Notes: a model not told the origin generated them from the sequence alone. A DNA stretch of 15,862 nucleotides from Candidatus Staskawiczbacteria bacterium RIFOXYD1_FULL_32_13 (GCA_001820485.1 MHPU01000005.1:529-16390); one strand, 5' to 3'. Numbered from the stretch's first letter, positions 6,026-11,913 are shown. Numbers and translations: made by a program.

Positions 6026-6086
6026 CACAACTTACGCAATTAGTTTTATTATGCGATAAATAATAAACTTAATTGCGTAAGTTGTG
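6026..6086. repeat. 27-bp-arm inverted repeat with T-tail upstream of the 408-aa gene
   Basis: Left arm 6026-6052 begins CACAACTTACGCAATTA; right arm 6060-6086 ends TAATTGCGTAAGTTGTG. Only two positions mismatch over 27 bp, around a short loop. The right arm is followed by TATTTTTTC, so on the plus strand it could act as an intrinsic terminator or attenuator 38 bases before the ATG of the next gene. The central part shares TTTTATTATGCGA with a second copy beyond that gene (7429-7441). Confidence 0.8.
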
Positions 6087-6124
6087 TATTTTTTCAGGGG
6101 ATTTTTGCTCGAAAGGGTGATTTG

Positions 6125-7351
6125 ATGTTTTGGAAACGGAAAAAAATCGCTCAGCTTTGCCGGCATTTTCGCCGGCTACGTGCTGAGCAACTGGAAGGTC
6201 GATTGTTGCTTGCGGGCAACGTCGACGAACTGTTCGGACAAGTCATCGACTTGTCGGACGGTTTCGCAATGGGAGAGGTGGCAAGTGACTGCCAGACCGT
6301 GAATCGGACTGATGTTAATCAAAGCGGTTTAACCACACCGCTGGATGCTTTGATTCCGATCACTGGAATTAACCGCGGCATTCGACAGATTGACTTCACT
6401 AACAACGTTCAAAAATTCTGGGATGTCAACGCGGATGGCTATTTGACAGCCGCAGATGTCCTCGATGTTGTGAACGAACTAAATCGCGTCCAACCCAGTT
6501 TTCCAAGTTGCAGGTCAATCGATGTTGACGTGGTGATGACTCAACTTGAAAACGTCATTGTTGGCGGTGGTGAAGATTTGTTGGTGGCGGAGCTGAGTGT
6601 GACATCACCTGATGAAATCACATTCTTCAGTTCGGCTTTGTGGGCACCATCAGTCTTTGGGAACGGCCGGCTGGTGGTTGACGGAACAACCGTCGCCACA
6701 AATGGAACCAGTTACTTCGACGTGAGCTTCGGGGATGTCCCGTTTCGAAAGGGGCAAACGTCAAATGTTCGCTTCTACGCGCAAGCACCGGAACAGTCCG
6801 GAGCGTATAATGTGGATCTGTCCATGTTAATCATCAATGCGCTTCCTGGTGCTTCGGTGAATTTGGATATTATAGGTGTTATGCAACGTACGGTTAATGT
6901 GGTCAACTGGGGCTTGCCCCAGATGTTGTCACAGCCGAGCAATCCCATTACTCAATCTACGGACATTTTTCTCGGCCAGGTCACGTGGGTTGGTTCACCC
7001 GGCCTGTTGTATCATGCTGAGGAGTCGGTCTTGGCATTTGGTGGGGGAAACCTAACTTTTGAAAAGGCCATGGCAATTTCGGTAAGCGGTATGCACTATC
7101 GCTTGCCAAACGGGTCGGTAATCGAGGCCAACTCGCAAAGCTTGGCGTGGGATCCGATCGGTGTCTTGTACATCACTAGTTCATTTGACAGTTGGCCGGC
7201 AGTCAACGCCGGAGAAGTGTGGGAAATCTGGGCAGACGGAATTTCTGGGCTTCAGCCTCTGGTTGGAGTTCAGATGATTCCGGCGGTTCATCCGCTCGGG
7301 TATGATTATTGGACATACGGCCCTGTTCGGCCAATTTCAATTAGCCCGTAG
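6125..7351 (+). CDS. Planctomycete-type secreted protein with dockerin-like repeats
   Basis: The 408-aa protein starts with a basic segment and LRAEQLEGRLLLAG (about residues 19-32), the LExRxLLA motif that opens many Planctomycetota extracellular proteins. Dockerin/EF-hand-like calcium loops follow: DVNQSGLTTPLDAL (about 63-76) and DVNADGYLTAADVLDVVNEL (about 98-117). The rest is beta-rich (SIDVDVV, LLVAELSVTSPDE, VPFRKGQTSNVRFYAQAP) with no recognised catalytic motif, probably a surface or cell-wall domain. ATG 6125 has a good SD (AAAGGGTG, 6112-6119); the in-frame TTG at 6122 is less likely. Codon use is far GC-richer than its neighbours. It forms a lone unit with its own terminator, between rpsP and tRNA-Asn, flanked by an imperfect direct repeat. 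Acquisition from a planctomycete is the simplest reading; a chimeric assembly must be excluded. Confidence 0.8.
   Translation: MFWKRKKIAQLCRHFRRLRAEQLEGRLLLAGNVDELFGQVIDLSDGFAMGEVASDCQTVNRTDVNQSGLTTPLDALIPITGINRGIRQIDFTNNVQKFWDVNADGYLTAADVLDVVNELNRVQPSFPSCRSIDVDVVMTQLENVIVGGGEDLLVAELSVTSPDEITFFSSALWAPSVFGNGRLVVDGTTVATNGTSYFDVSFGDVPFRKGQTSNVRFYAQAPEQSGAYNVDLSMLIINALPGASVNLDIIGVMQRTVNVVNWGLPQMLSQPSNPITQSTDIFLGQVTWVGSPGLLYHAEESVLAFGGGNLTFEKAMAISVSGMHYRLPNGSVIEANSQSLAWDPIGVLYITSSFDSWPAVNAGEVWEIWADGISGLQPLVGVQMIPAVHPLGYDYWTYGPVRPISISP
6149..6188 (+). other. Strong hairpin inside the start of the 408-aa gene
   Basis: GCTCAGC (6149-6155) pairs with GCTGAGC (6182-6188), and two GCCGGC palindromes (6159-6164, 6171-6176) pair inside around an ATTTTC loop. 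The hairpin begins 24 bases into the coding region, where it could affect translation of this gene. It may only reflect the repeated arginine and leucine codons. Confidence 0.45.
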
Positions 7352-7381
7352 GTTGCTTGATGACAACGGAAAAACACACGT

Positions 7382-7422
7382 GGCGGGGCAAAGTCAACTG
7401 ACTTTCGCCCTCGCCTTTTTTT
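7382..7422 (+). terminator. Rho-independent terminator of the 408-aa gene
   Basis: AAAGTCA/TGACTTT (7390-7396, 7399-7405) is extended by GGGC/GCCC and GGCG/CGCC with one-base bulges, then followed by TTTTTTT (7416-7422). The stem is GC-rich like the gene, so it probably travelled with it. Confidence 0.85.
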
Positions 7423-7428
7423 ATTATA

Positions 7429-7458
7429 TTTTATTATGCGACATAATTTTTAAACTTA
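7429..7458. repeat. Second copy of an imperfect direct repeat flanking the 408-aa cassette
   Basis: TTTTATTATGCGA at 7429-7441 is identical to 6044-6056. TAAACTTA follows 9 bases later here (7451-7458) and 7 bases later in the first copy (6064-6071). The two copies bracket the GC-rich gene and its terminator. ACATAATTT (7441-7449) also pairs with AAATTATGT (7466-7474). Confidence 0.55.
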
Positions 7459-7480
7459 TGTGAACAAATTATGTTTGCTA

Positions 7481-7509
7481 TTGAAAATATTTTTTAAATT
7501 TAGTAATAT
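7481..7509 (+). promoter_or_regulatory. Promoter of tRNA-Asn
   Basis: TTGAAA (7481-7486), 17-bp spacer, TAATAT (7504-7509). The start site would be near 7516, about 4 bases before the mature 5' end of the tRNA. Confidence 0.65.
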
Positions 7510-7519
7510 ATAAATATAT

Positions 7520-7592
7520 TCCGCAGTAGCTCAGTTGGTAGAGCGACTCCCTGTTAAGGAGTTGGTCGTAGGTTCGAGTCCTACCTGCGGAG
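7520..7592 (+). tRNA. tRNA-Asn (anticodon GTT)
   Basis: A complete cloverleaf is visible: acceptor TCCGCAG/CTGCGGA (7520-7526, 7585-7591), D stem GCTC/GAGC, anticodon stem ACTCC/GGAGT with loop CTGTTAA and anticodon GTT at 7553-7555, five-base variable loop, T stem GTAGG/CCTAC with loop TTCGAGT, and discriminator G at 7592. CCA is not encoded. The last 12 bases are also the 3' end of the minus-strand integrase gene, marking this tRNA as the attachment site of the element to the right. Confidence 0.97.
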
Positions 7593-9158
7593 CATAGAAG
7601 CAATTTCAGGGTCAAAAGCCCTGTTTTTGTTTGTTTTTATTCTTAAGTCAGAAGGTTCGAAAATATTTAATGGCAGTTTTGATATATTTAGCTCTTTAGA
7701 ACTATTAGTCATAGACACAGCATTAAACAATACTTCAAAAGCTTTGGAGTAATTAAAAACTAATTTGTCGCCATCTAATAATAAACTATCAAAAGCAAGG
7801 TTAAACAATGCTCTTTTCTCTGTAGGGAGCTTTTTGTTTTTATAAACTTCTAAATTTTTTTGTGATAACTCATAAATTTTAACTCCCAGATCCGAATATT
7901 TATCACTTGCGTTTGAGTGCTTTTTGATTGAGTTTATAATACTTTCTTTTTCCTCTGAATATTCTTTAAATTTTCTTTCATAAAATTCTTTGGTTATTTT
8001 TTCGTCAACTTTATCGTCATATAAATTATCAATTCGTTTCTGAACTCTATTAAGATTTTGGTTTAATTCTTTTAGTGATGTTGAATGATAGTTTATTTTT
8101 TCTTTGTGGCTTTCTTTTAAAACATCTCTAATCCAATCAACGGTCTCCTTGTCTTTAACCATTAAATCTCCCAAGCCATTTAATATCTGTTTTTCAATAT
8201 CTGGTTCTTTAACCCATAATCTTTTACTACAATTTCTGTAATGATTGCAATGCCCATAAGTAATTCCTTTGTGTTTTTCCCAAGTTATTTTGCCATCACA
8301 TTCTTTGCATCTCAACAATCCACTAAAAAGAAAAAAGTGCTTGTTATACTTTGGAGCAGTTTTGCCTTTAAGAACTCCCTGAACTCTTTCAAAAAGCTCT
8401 TCGCTTATTATTCCATCGTGTTTTCCCTCATAAATTACATTATTCCATCTCATTTTTCCACAATAAAAAGGATCTGAAAGCAAGTTTGCTAATCTGCTTT
8501 TAACTAATTTATTTTTCCCTCTAGTCCTTAATCCCTCTAAAAAGATTATTTCAGATAACCTTTTAATAGAATATTCGCCACTTGCATATAAATCAAACAT
8601 CTTTTTAATCATTGGAGCTTTCTCGCTATCTACAATATGAATTTTATGTCCTTTTTCGCCTGTTGTTTTATAGCCAAGAGGTGGTTTTGTTGGCAACCAG
8701 CCCTGTGCTATTTTTTCTTTTTGTCCTTTTTTAACTTCCTCTGAAAGATTATCAATATAATATTGAGCCGTAGAAACTTTAATATTCCAAATAAATTTAT
8801 CATTTGATTTTGAATCTTTACTTAAAACGCAATTTTCTTTTACAAAATGCACCTGTCGTTCAGAGTTTTCGTTTAGCCACTCGTTTATTGAAACAGCATC
8901 TTTTAAATTTCTTGTTAGACGGTCAACTTTTTCACAGATAATAATTTTAATATCATTTTTCTTAACATAACTTAACATCTCGTCAAAAGATTTTCTTTGA
9001 TATTTTCCACTGGCTGATTCTGAAATAGAAAATTTTCTCGCAATTTTAAAATCTTTCTTTTCAGAATAATCCTGTAAAAGTTTTTCTTGAGCTGGTAGGG
9101 AATAGCCAGTTTCTTCTTGCTCTCTTGAGCTAACCCTACAAAATAAAATTGTTTTCAT
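7581..9158 (-). CDS. Large serine recombinase / integrase
   Basis: This 525-aa protein has the resolvase-type N-terminal catalytic domain (about 1-140): CRVSSREQ with catalytic Ser10 and Arg8, and EKVDRLTRN with Asp79, Arg80 and Arg83. The recombinase domain (about 150-270, PPLGYKT, LSDPFYCGKMRWNN) is followed by a zinc-ribbon segment (C284, C287, C304, C310) and a coiled-coil region (about 345-415) typical of integrases of this class. It integrates or excises DNA by a four-strand serine-linked mechanism. The C-terminal residues (MLRR) and TAG stop are encoded by the tRNA-Asn 3' end, so its C-terminus was set by integration. The start ATG 9156-9158 follows an A/T stretch without SD. An unusual structured leader of about 128 bases precedes it, so expression is probably controlled post-initiation. 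Confidence 0.93.
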   Translation of the reverse strand: MKTILFCRVSSREQEETGYSLPAQEKLLQDYSEKKDFKIARKFSISESASGKYQRKSFDEMLSYVKKNDIKIIICEKVDRLTRNLKDAVSINEWLNENSERQVHFVKENCVLSKDSKSNDKFIWNIKVSTAQYYIDNLSEEVKKGQKEKIAQGWLPTKPPLGYKTTGEKGHKIHIVDSEKAPMIKKMFDLYASGEYSIKRLSEIIFLEGLRTRGKNKLVKSRLANLLSDPFYCGKMRWNNVIYEGKHDGIISEELFERVQGVLKGKTAPKYNKHFFLFSGLLRCKECDGKITWEKHKGITYGHCNHYRNCSKRLWVKEPDIEKQILNGLGDLMVKDKETVDWIRDVLKESHKEKINYHSTSLKELNQNLNRVQKRIDNLYDDKVDEKITKEFYERKFKEYSEEKESIINSIKKHSNASDKYSDLGVKIYELSQKNLEVYKNKKLPTEKRALFNLAFDSLLLDGDKLVFNYSKAFEVLFNAVSMTNSSKELNISKLPLNIFEPSDLRIKTNKNRAFDPEIASMLRR

Positions 9159-9286
9159 AAATTTTTTATAACTAAAAGGGATTGGAAAACAGACGGCTAT
9201 TTGTTAAGGATAACCAGTTTCCAACCCCTTGTAGTATTCTATTTATTAAAAAATAAAATGCCGACTGTTTACCGATTATCCTTAAC
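9159..9286 (-). ncRNA. Structured integrase mRNA leader with three crossing helices
   Basis: Read on the minus strand from the predicted +1 (9286), the segments are B GTTAAGGATAA (9276-9286), A AACAGTCGGC (9260-9269), C AAGGGGTTGGAAA (9218-9230), B' (9203-9213), A' (9188-9197) and C' (9176-9188). B-B' is 11 bp perfect, A-A' is 10 bp with one T-T mismatch, and C-C' is 13 bp with one G-U pair (an A-C mismatch on the other strand, favouring minus-strand RNA). The order B-A-C-B'-A'-C' means every helix crosses the others, so they form pseudoknots or compete. C-C' ends in CCCTTTT, a weak terminator-like feature, about 17 bases before the integrase ATG. No known riboswitch or ribozyme class is recognised. 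Confidence 0.7.
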
Positions 9287-9292
9287 GATTTA

Positions 9293-9320
9293 ATTATACC
9301 ACTAAACTTGTATAAAGCAA
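9293..9320 (-). promoter_or_regulatory. Extended -10 promoter of the integrase
   Basis: On the minus strand: TTGCTT (9315-9320), 16-bp spacer ending TAGTGG, TATAAT (9293-9298); the TGG directly before TATAAT makes it an extended -10. Transcription is predicted to start at G9286, the first base of helix strand B. The same -35, spacer length and TAGTGG occur at the promoter at 11914-11941. Confidence 0.7.
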
Positions 9321-9330
9321 AGCGTGTGTG

Positions 9331-9400
9331 TAGCAAAAGTTAGTAAAGGTTAGGAAATGTTAGCAAAAGCTATCAAAACTTATCATTTCTTATCTTCTCT
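9331..9400. repeat. Seven tandem 10-bp repeats with phased A/T tracts
   Basis: Successive units are TAGCAAAAGT, TAGTAAAGGT, TAGGAAATGT, TAGCAAAAGC, TATCAAAACT, TATCATTTCT and TATCTTCTCT. Each starts with TA, and the first five contain an A-tract in the same phase. A 10-bp period puts the tracts on one face of the helix, which favours intrinsic bending or side-by-side protein binding. The period is not a multiple of three, so it is not coding. Confidence 0.7.
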
Positions 9401-9470
9401 ATGTGTTATATCTTACTATACTTTTCCACTAATTATTTTAACTTTCTATGCAATTTTCAACACTTTTCCA

Positions 9471-9540
9471 TAGTTTTTGTTCGTAAATACAATGTTTTAC
9501 AATGATTTTTTAGTTTTGTTCGTTTTTTTAGTTTTGTTCG
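9471..9540. repeat. Direct repeats of TAGTTTTGTTCG (iteron-like)
   Basis: TTTTTTAGTTTTGTTCG occurs at 9506-9522 and 9524-9540 (18-bp period). A related TAGTTTTTGTTCG lies at 9471-9483. They lie in the noncoding stretch between the SpoVG-like gene and the integrase, next to AT-rich sequence, as initiator or regulator binding sites often do. Confidence 0.6.
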
Positions 9541-9546
9541 GCTTTT

Positions 9547-9649
9547 ATATAGTTTATAGTAATAATATAGTATTTTAGAAGTAATATAGACTATAGTAAT
9601 ACTATATTAGTTACTATAGTAGTGTTGTAATTGTCTCTACTATAGTAGT
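9547..9649. repeat. Cluster of ACTATAGTA palindromes
   Basis: ACTATAGTA occurs at 9590-9598, 9613-9621 and 9639-9647, the last two within TACTATAGTAGT. Looser copies (TTTATAGTAA, AATATAGTATT) extend left to about 9547. CTATAGTAA (9591-9599) and TTACTATAG (9611-9619) also form a hairpin. The spacing of 23 and 26 bases suggests repeated binding of a dimeric protein, for example an element repressor or partition protein. This is inference. Confidence 0.6.
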
Positions 9650-9650
9650 A

Positions 9651-9953
9651 TTACTCATTAATAATTGGAATTATCTCTTTCTCATACTCTTTAATTAGTT
9701 CTTTTTCTATTTCCTTTAGCAAACTTTTTTCAATGTAATTAAACATATAAAATGCATTTCCATTTTTTTTACTTGGTAATGCTAAGTATGGCTTTCCATC
9801 AAATTTGCTTTTGCGAATTGTAAATCCATTACAGCTAAAATTTCTTTGATGTTCCTCTGAAAATGTTAAGGAAGCATAAGCCAGTAAATCTGGATATTTT
9901 GGATCGATTTTTAATGTGATTTTGAACTTTAATTCTTGTATGTTAATTTTCAT
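9651..9953 (-). CDS. SpoVG-like small protein
   Basis: The 100-aa protein resembles the SpoVG family, small nucleic-acid-binding regulators: an N-terminal beta strand (KFKITLKIDP), AYASLTFSEE, an NGFTIRKSK segment, the characteristic YLALPSKK (SpoVG has (V/A)AMPSKR here), then a charged C-terminal helix (EIEKELIKEYEKEI). It is slightly longer than typical SpoVG. The start ATG 9951-9953 is preceded by AAAATTAAT, the same pre-start sequence as two other genes of this operon. It is the last gene of the minus-strand operon, 90 bases after the 79-aa gene. Regulatory or DNA-binding function is inferred; an element-specific protein that only mimics this fold remains possible. Confidence 0.6.
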   Translation of the reverse strand: MKINIQELKFKITLKIDPKYPDLLAYASLTFSEEHQRNFSCNGFTIRKSKFDGKPYLALPSKKNGNAFYMFNYIEKSLLKEIEKELIKEYEKEIIPIINE

Positions 9954-9972
9954 ATTAATTTTGCCTTTTTAG

Positions 9973-10010
9973 GCGAGAGGTGATGTTTTACTCGTCCTTT
10001 ATCACTTCGC
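9973..10010 (-). promoter_or_regulatory. Hairpin in the leader of the SpoVG-like gene
   Basis: On the minus strand GCGA plus AGTGAT (10001-10010) pair with ATCACC and TCGC (9973-9984) with a two-base bulge, around a 16-base loop containing GGACGAG. A short GCCT-AAAAA-GGC hairpin follows, about 10 bases before the ATG. Together these may slow translation or separate this gene from the upstream part of the operon. Confidence 0.4.
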
Positions 10011-10043
10011 GTCAGATATAGGCTTTTAATTTGGCACAATGCC

Positions 10044-10283
10044 TTAAAATATACCGTCCTCAGATAGGTTTTTATTTTTGGACAATAACGATATCAGATG
10101 CTTAATAATTTGCTTTTTATCTACTTTGTCATAGTCATCTTTTTCGACTAATTTATTAAAGTAGTTTGTTATTGTTCTTTTACTAAAGCATTGCTCTTTT
10201 ATTGCCTCTGTAAAGCAAATATACGAACTCCAATAAGGATTGAGTCGTGTTATATTATTAAATCGTCTTTCAAGTGATTTCAT
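10044..10283 (-). CDS. Hypothetical 79-aa element protein
   Basis: The family is not recognised by name. It starts MKSLERRFNNITRLNPYWSS, followed by SSYICFTEAIKEQCFSKRTI, then NYFNKLVEKDDYDKVDKKQI. The predicted content is mainly alpha-helical with a basic/aromatic face. The FSKRTITNYFNKLV part resembles a helix-turn-helix recognition segment, so a DNA-binding role is possible but unproven. The ATG (10281-10283) overlaps the end of the preceding 59-aa gene by 14 bases, indicating translational coupling. Base composition matches the rest of the element. Confidence 0.65.
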   Translation of the reverse strand: MKSLERRFNNITRLNPYWSSYICFTEAIKEQCFSKRTITNYFNKLVEKDDYDKVDKKQIIKHLISLLSKNKNLSEDGIF

Positions 10284-10449
10284 AATTTTTTATTATTTTT
10301 TCTATGCTATTCTCTGATAAATCATAAATAGCCATAAATAAATTAAAAACTTTCTCGCCCAATTCTCGGGCTTCTTTTTTGTCGACCGCTTTGCCAGTTT
10401 TTCGTTGATAAATATTTTGAAATTGTTCTATTTGTTTATCCGATAACAT
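10270..10449 (-). CDS. Small 59-aa helical protein
   Basis: This short frame runs from ATG 10447-10449 to TGA 10270-10272 and reads MLSDKQIEQFQNIYQKRTGK in outline (the sequence has RK after YQ), then KKEARELGEKVFNLFMAIYD. Small proteins beginning with this EQFQxIYxxRxGK...EAxxxGxKxxxL pattern are, from general knowledge, frequent in phages and mobile elements of CPR and Firmicutes, with unknown function. It fits tightly between two genes: 3 bases after the DUF5659 stop and overlapping the next ATG by 14 bases. That spacing, the intact frame and the pattern support a real gene. Confidence 0.7.
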   Translation of the reverse strand: MLSDKQIEQFQNIYQRKTGKAVDKKEARELGEKVFNLFMAIYDLSENSIEKIIKNYEIT

Positions 10450-10452
10450 ATT

Positions 10453-10704
10453 TTAGATATTATAAATTCTCCCTTTTATTTCTTTTAGTGAATTAAAAAA
10501 AGCTAAAACTTCAATTTTTAGCTGATGTGCAAAATATAATTTAATAATTTCGTCTAAGTGTTCGTCTCTTTTAATTAAAAAGATAACCTTTGATGGGTTT
10601 TGCTTGTCAAATGCTTCTATTTGGTAGCCAAGACAACATAATGCCGAGCATAGACATATATCTGACGATTTAAAATAATCTTTTTCTTGTAATATCATAT
10701 TCAT
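10453..10704 (-). CDS. DUF5659-like domain protein
   Basis: The 83-aa protein has the pattern of DUF5659: an FKSSDICLCSALCCLGYQIE segment (substrate-like FKTSDLxLAAxLxxxGY), a strand KVIFLIKRDE and a helical end LKIEVLAFFNSLKEIKGRIY. Such small proteins are typical of phages and integrated elements; their function is unknown. Two ATGs are close (10704 and 10698); the first is preceded by the AAAATTAAT sequence shared with the operon's other starts. A terminator-like hairpin lies in its leader (10728-10756), so expression relative to the preceding gene may be attenuated. Confidence 0.65.
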   Translation of the reverse strand: MNMILQEKDYFKSSDICLCSALCCLGYQIEAFDKQNPSKVIFLIKRDEHLDEIIKLYFAHQLKIEVLAFFNSLKEIKGRIYNI

Positions 10705-10727
10705 ATTAATTTTCTATAATTTTAATA

Positions 10728-10767
10728 ATAAAAAACCATACCGATTAAGTATGATTTTATTATACTT
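10728..10767 (-). terminator. Terminator with competing upstream hairpin between two element genes
   Basis: On the minus strand AATCATAC (10749-10756) pairs with GTATGGTT (10734-10741) and is followed by a T-run, forming an intrinsic terminator. The segment ATACTT within its left arm (10747-10752) can instead pair with upstream AAGTAT (10762-10767). The two hairpins exclude each other, the layout of a simple attenuator. It lies 20 bases after the 351-aa gene and 24 before the DUF5659 gene. Confidence 0.55.
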
Positions 10768-10786
10768 TGTAGACTGTTGGCTAAAT

Positions 10787-11842
10787 TCAGCTGAAATTTA
10801 GCGAAATGTATTTTTCATTTATTTTTATTTTTCCTTTTGTTCCCGTGTTCTTCACAATAAAGTCTTTAACTCCAGTCTCTATAGCTATCGCTCTATTTAT
10901 TCCATCACCAGCAGTATAAAATTTTTGCCAATATTTTTTAGATTTTGGGTTGTTTGTTTTAATCTCATTCCAAAAACCATCCCAGTCAGTCTGTATTTCA
11001 TCATAAAACCAATATTTAAGTGGCTCTGTGAACAAAACATCTAGGAGTTCTTTTTGATTATCTTTTTTATTAAAATCTATCTTCTTATTACTAAAATATA
11101 TGACTCCGTCTTTATAATCTGCCTGAATTTTAGGCTTTTTTTTATTTTTAACGTCAAGAGTAAGCTCCTTAATGAATTTATTAGATAAAATTACTTCCAT
11201 TTCAAAAAAGAAATTTCTACGCACTTCATTAATTTCATACTTATATTCACATAACTTTGGTCTTCTGAACTCAATAATAGTGGGTAAATTTTCTGCAAAG
11301 AAACTTTGAACGTCTATTTTTTCTATAAAGCCCTCTTTTTTTAATTTTCTTAAAATATTAAAGAATTTAACGTGAATAAATTTATTCCAATCTAAATCAT
11401 TAATAGTTAAGCAAATTTTTTTGTTTTCTGATTCTTGATATTTATTTTTAATTAAGTTTTTTATAATTTCTGTCTGCTTTAATTCAGAAAATGGTATTTC
11501 GTAATCTACTAAGTCGCTAAGATAAGAATAGACCTCTTTATCAAAAAATGACTCATTTTTTAAAGAAATATAAAATTCAATATATTTATTTTTTTCATTA
11601 ATAAACTCGCCATCAGGGGTTTCTATTTCTTCATCTTTTATAGCTGAATTAAATCGTGAAATGGTAAACATATTCTTAAAATACTCTTTTATAAAAACTT
11701 CTTTATTTTTAAAATCGGTATCGTTGCTTGTTGAAATCTCAATATGATATTCACCCTTTTTGTAAAGGTGTATAGGGTTTATCGTCTCAAATCTTAGCCA
11801 CAAGCCTGTGTTGGATTTTGAGTTAATTTTTTTTGTATTCAT
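10787..11842 (-). CDS. Hypothetical 351-aa protein with winged-helix-like segments
   Basis: No named family is recognised. The protein is charged, without signal peptide or membrane segment. A middle region (about 160-185, FFNILRKLKKEGFIEKIDVQ) looks like the recognition helix and wing of a winged-helix domain, and a C-terminal region (about 255-345, with KELLDVLFTEPLKYWFYDEI, then WQKFYTAGDGINRAIAIETG) is a second candidate DNA-binding module. It is the first gene of the minus-strand operon, facing a divergent promoter region, as expected for an element regulator or replication initiator. The initiator idea is supported only by position and by the iteron-like repeats downstream. Start ATG 11840-11842 follows a tandem repeat of ATTAATATAAAA. 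The stop codon lies inside a near-perfect palindrome (10781-10801, CTAAATTCAGCTGAAATTTAG less one base). Confidence 0.7.
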   Translation of the reverse strand: MNTKKINSKSNTGLWLRFETINPIHLYKKGEYHIEISTSNDTDFKNKEVFIKEYFKNMFTISRFNSAIKDEEIETPDGEFINEKNKYIEFYISLKNESFFDKEVYSYLSDLVDYEIPFSELKQTEIIKNLIKNKYQESENKKICLTINDLDWNKFIHVKFFNILRKLKKEGFIEKIDVQSFFAENLPTIIEFRRPKLCEYKYEINEVRRNFFFEMEVILSNKFIKELTLDVKNKKKPKIQADYKDGVIYFSNKKIDFNKKDNQKELLDVLFTEPLKYWFYDEIQTDWDGFWNEIKTNNPKSKKYWQKFYTAGDGINRAIAIETGVKDFIVKNTGTKGKIKINEKYISLNFS

Positions 11843-11865
11843 TTTTATATTAATTTTTATATTAA
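11842..11865. repeat. Two tandem 12-bp TTTTTATATTAA units before the 351-aa gene
   Basis: TTTTTATATTAA occurs at 11842-11853 and 11854-11865. It forms the untranslated leader of the minus-strand operon. The AAATTAATAT core is also found before two later genes of the operon. Confidence 0.6.
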
Positions 11866-11875
11866 TTTTACTTAT

Positions 11876-11904
11876 ATTTTACCACATTTTTAATCATTTT
11901 TCAA
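11876..11904 (-). promoter_or_regulatory. Promoter of the minus-strand element operon
   Basis: On the minus strand TTGAAA (11899-11904), 17-bp spacer ending TGTGG, TAAAAT (11876-11881), an extended -10. Start near 11869, about 27 bases before the ATG of the 351-aa gene. It is back to back with the plus-strand promoter at 11914. Confidence 0.65.
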
Positions 11905-11913
11905 CCTCAAATA

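Noticed and set aside
8241..8477. Plus-strand open frame inside the integrase gene
   Set aside because: Antisense to the zinc-ribbon and recombinase part of the integrase.
9176..9286. HDV-like, twister or other known self-cleaving ribozyme
   Set aside because: The helix order and lengths (three long, fully crossing helices) do not match the known ribozyme layouts and no conserved core was recognised.
9331..9649. CRISPR array
   Set aside because: The repeats are 9-18 bp and close together, without regular unique spacers or cas genes.
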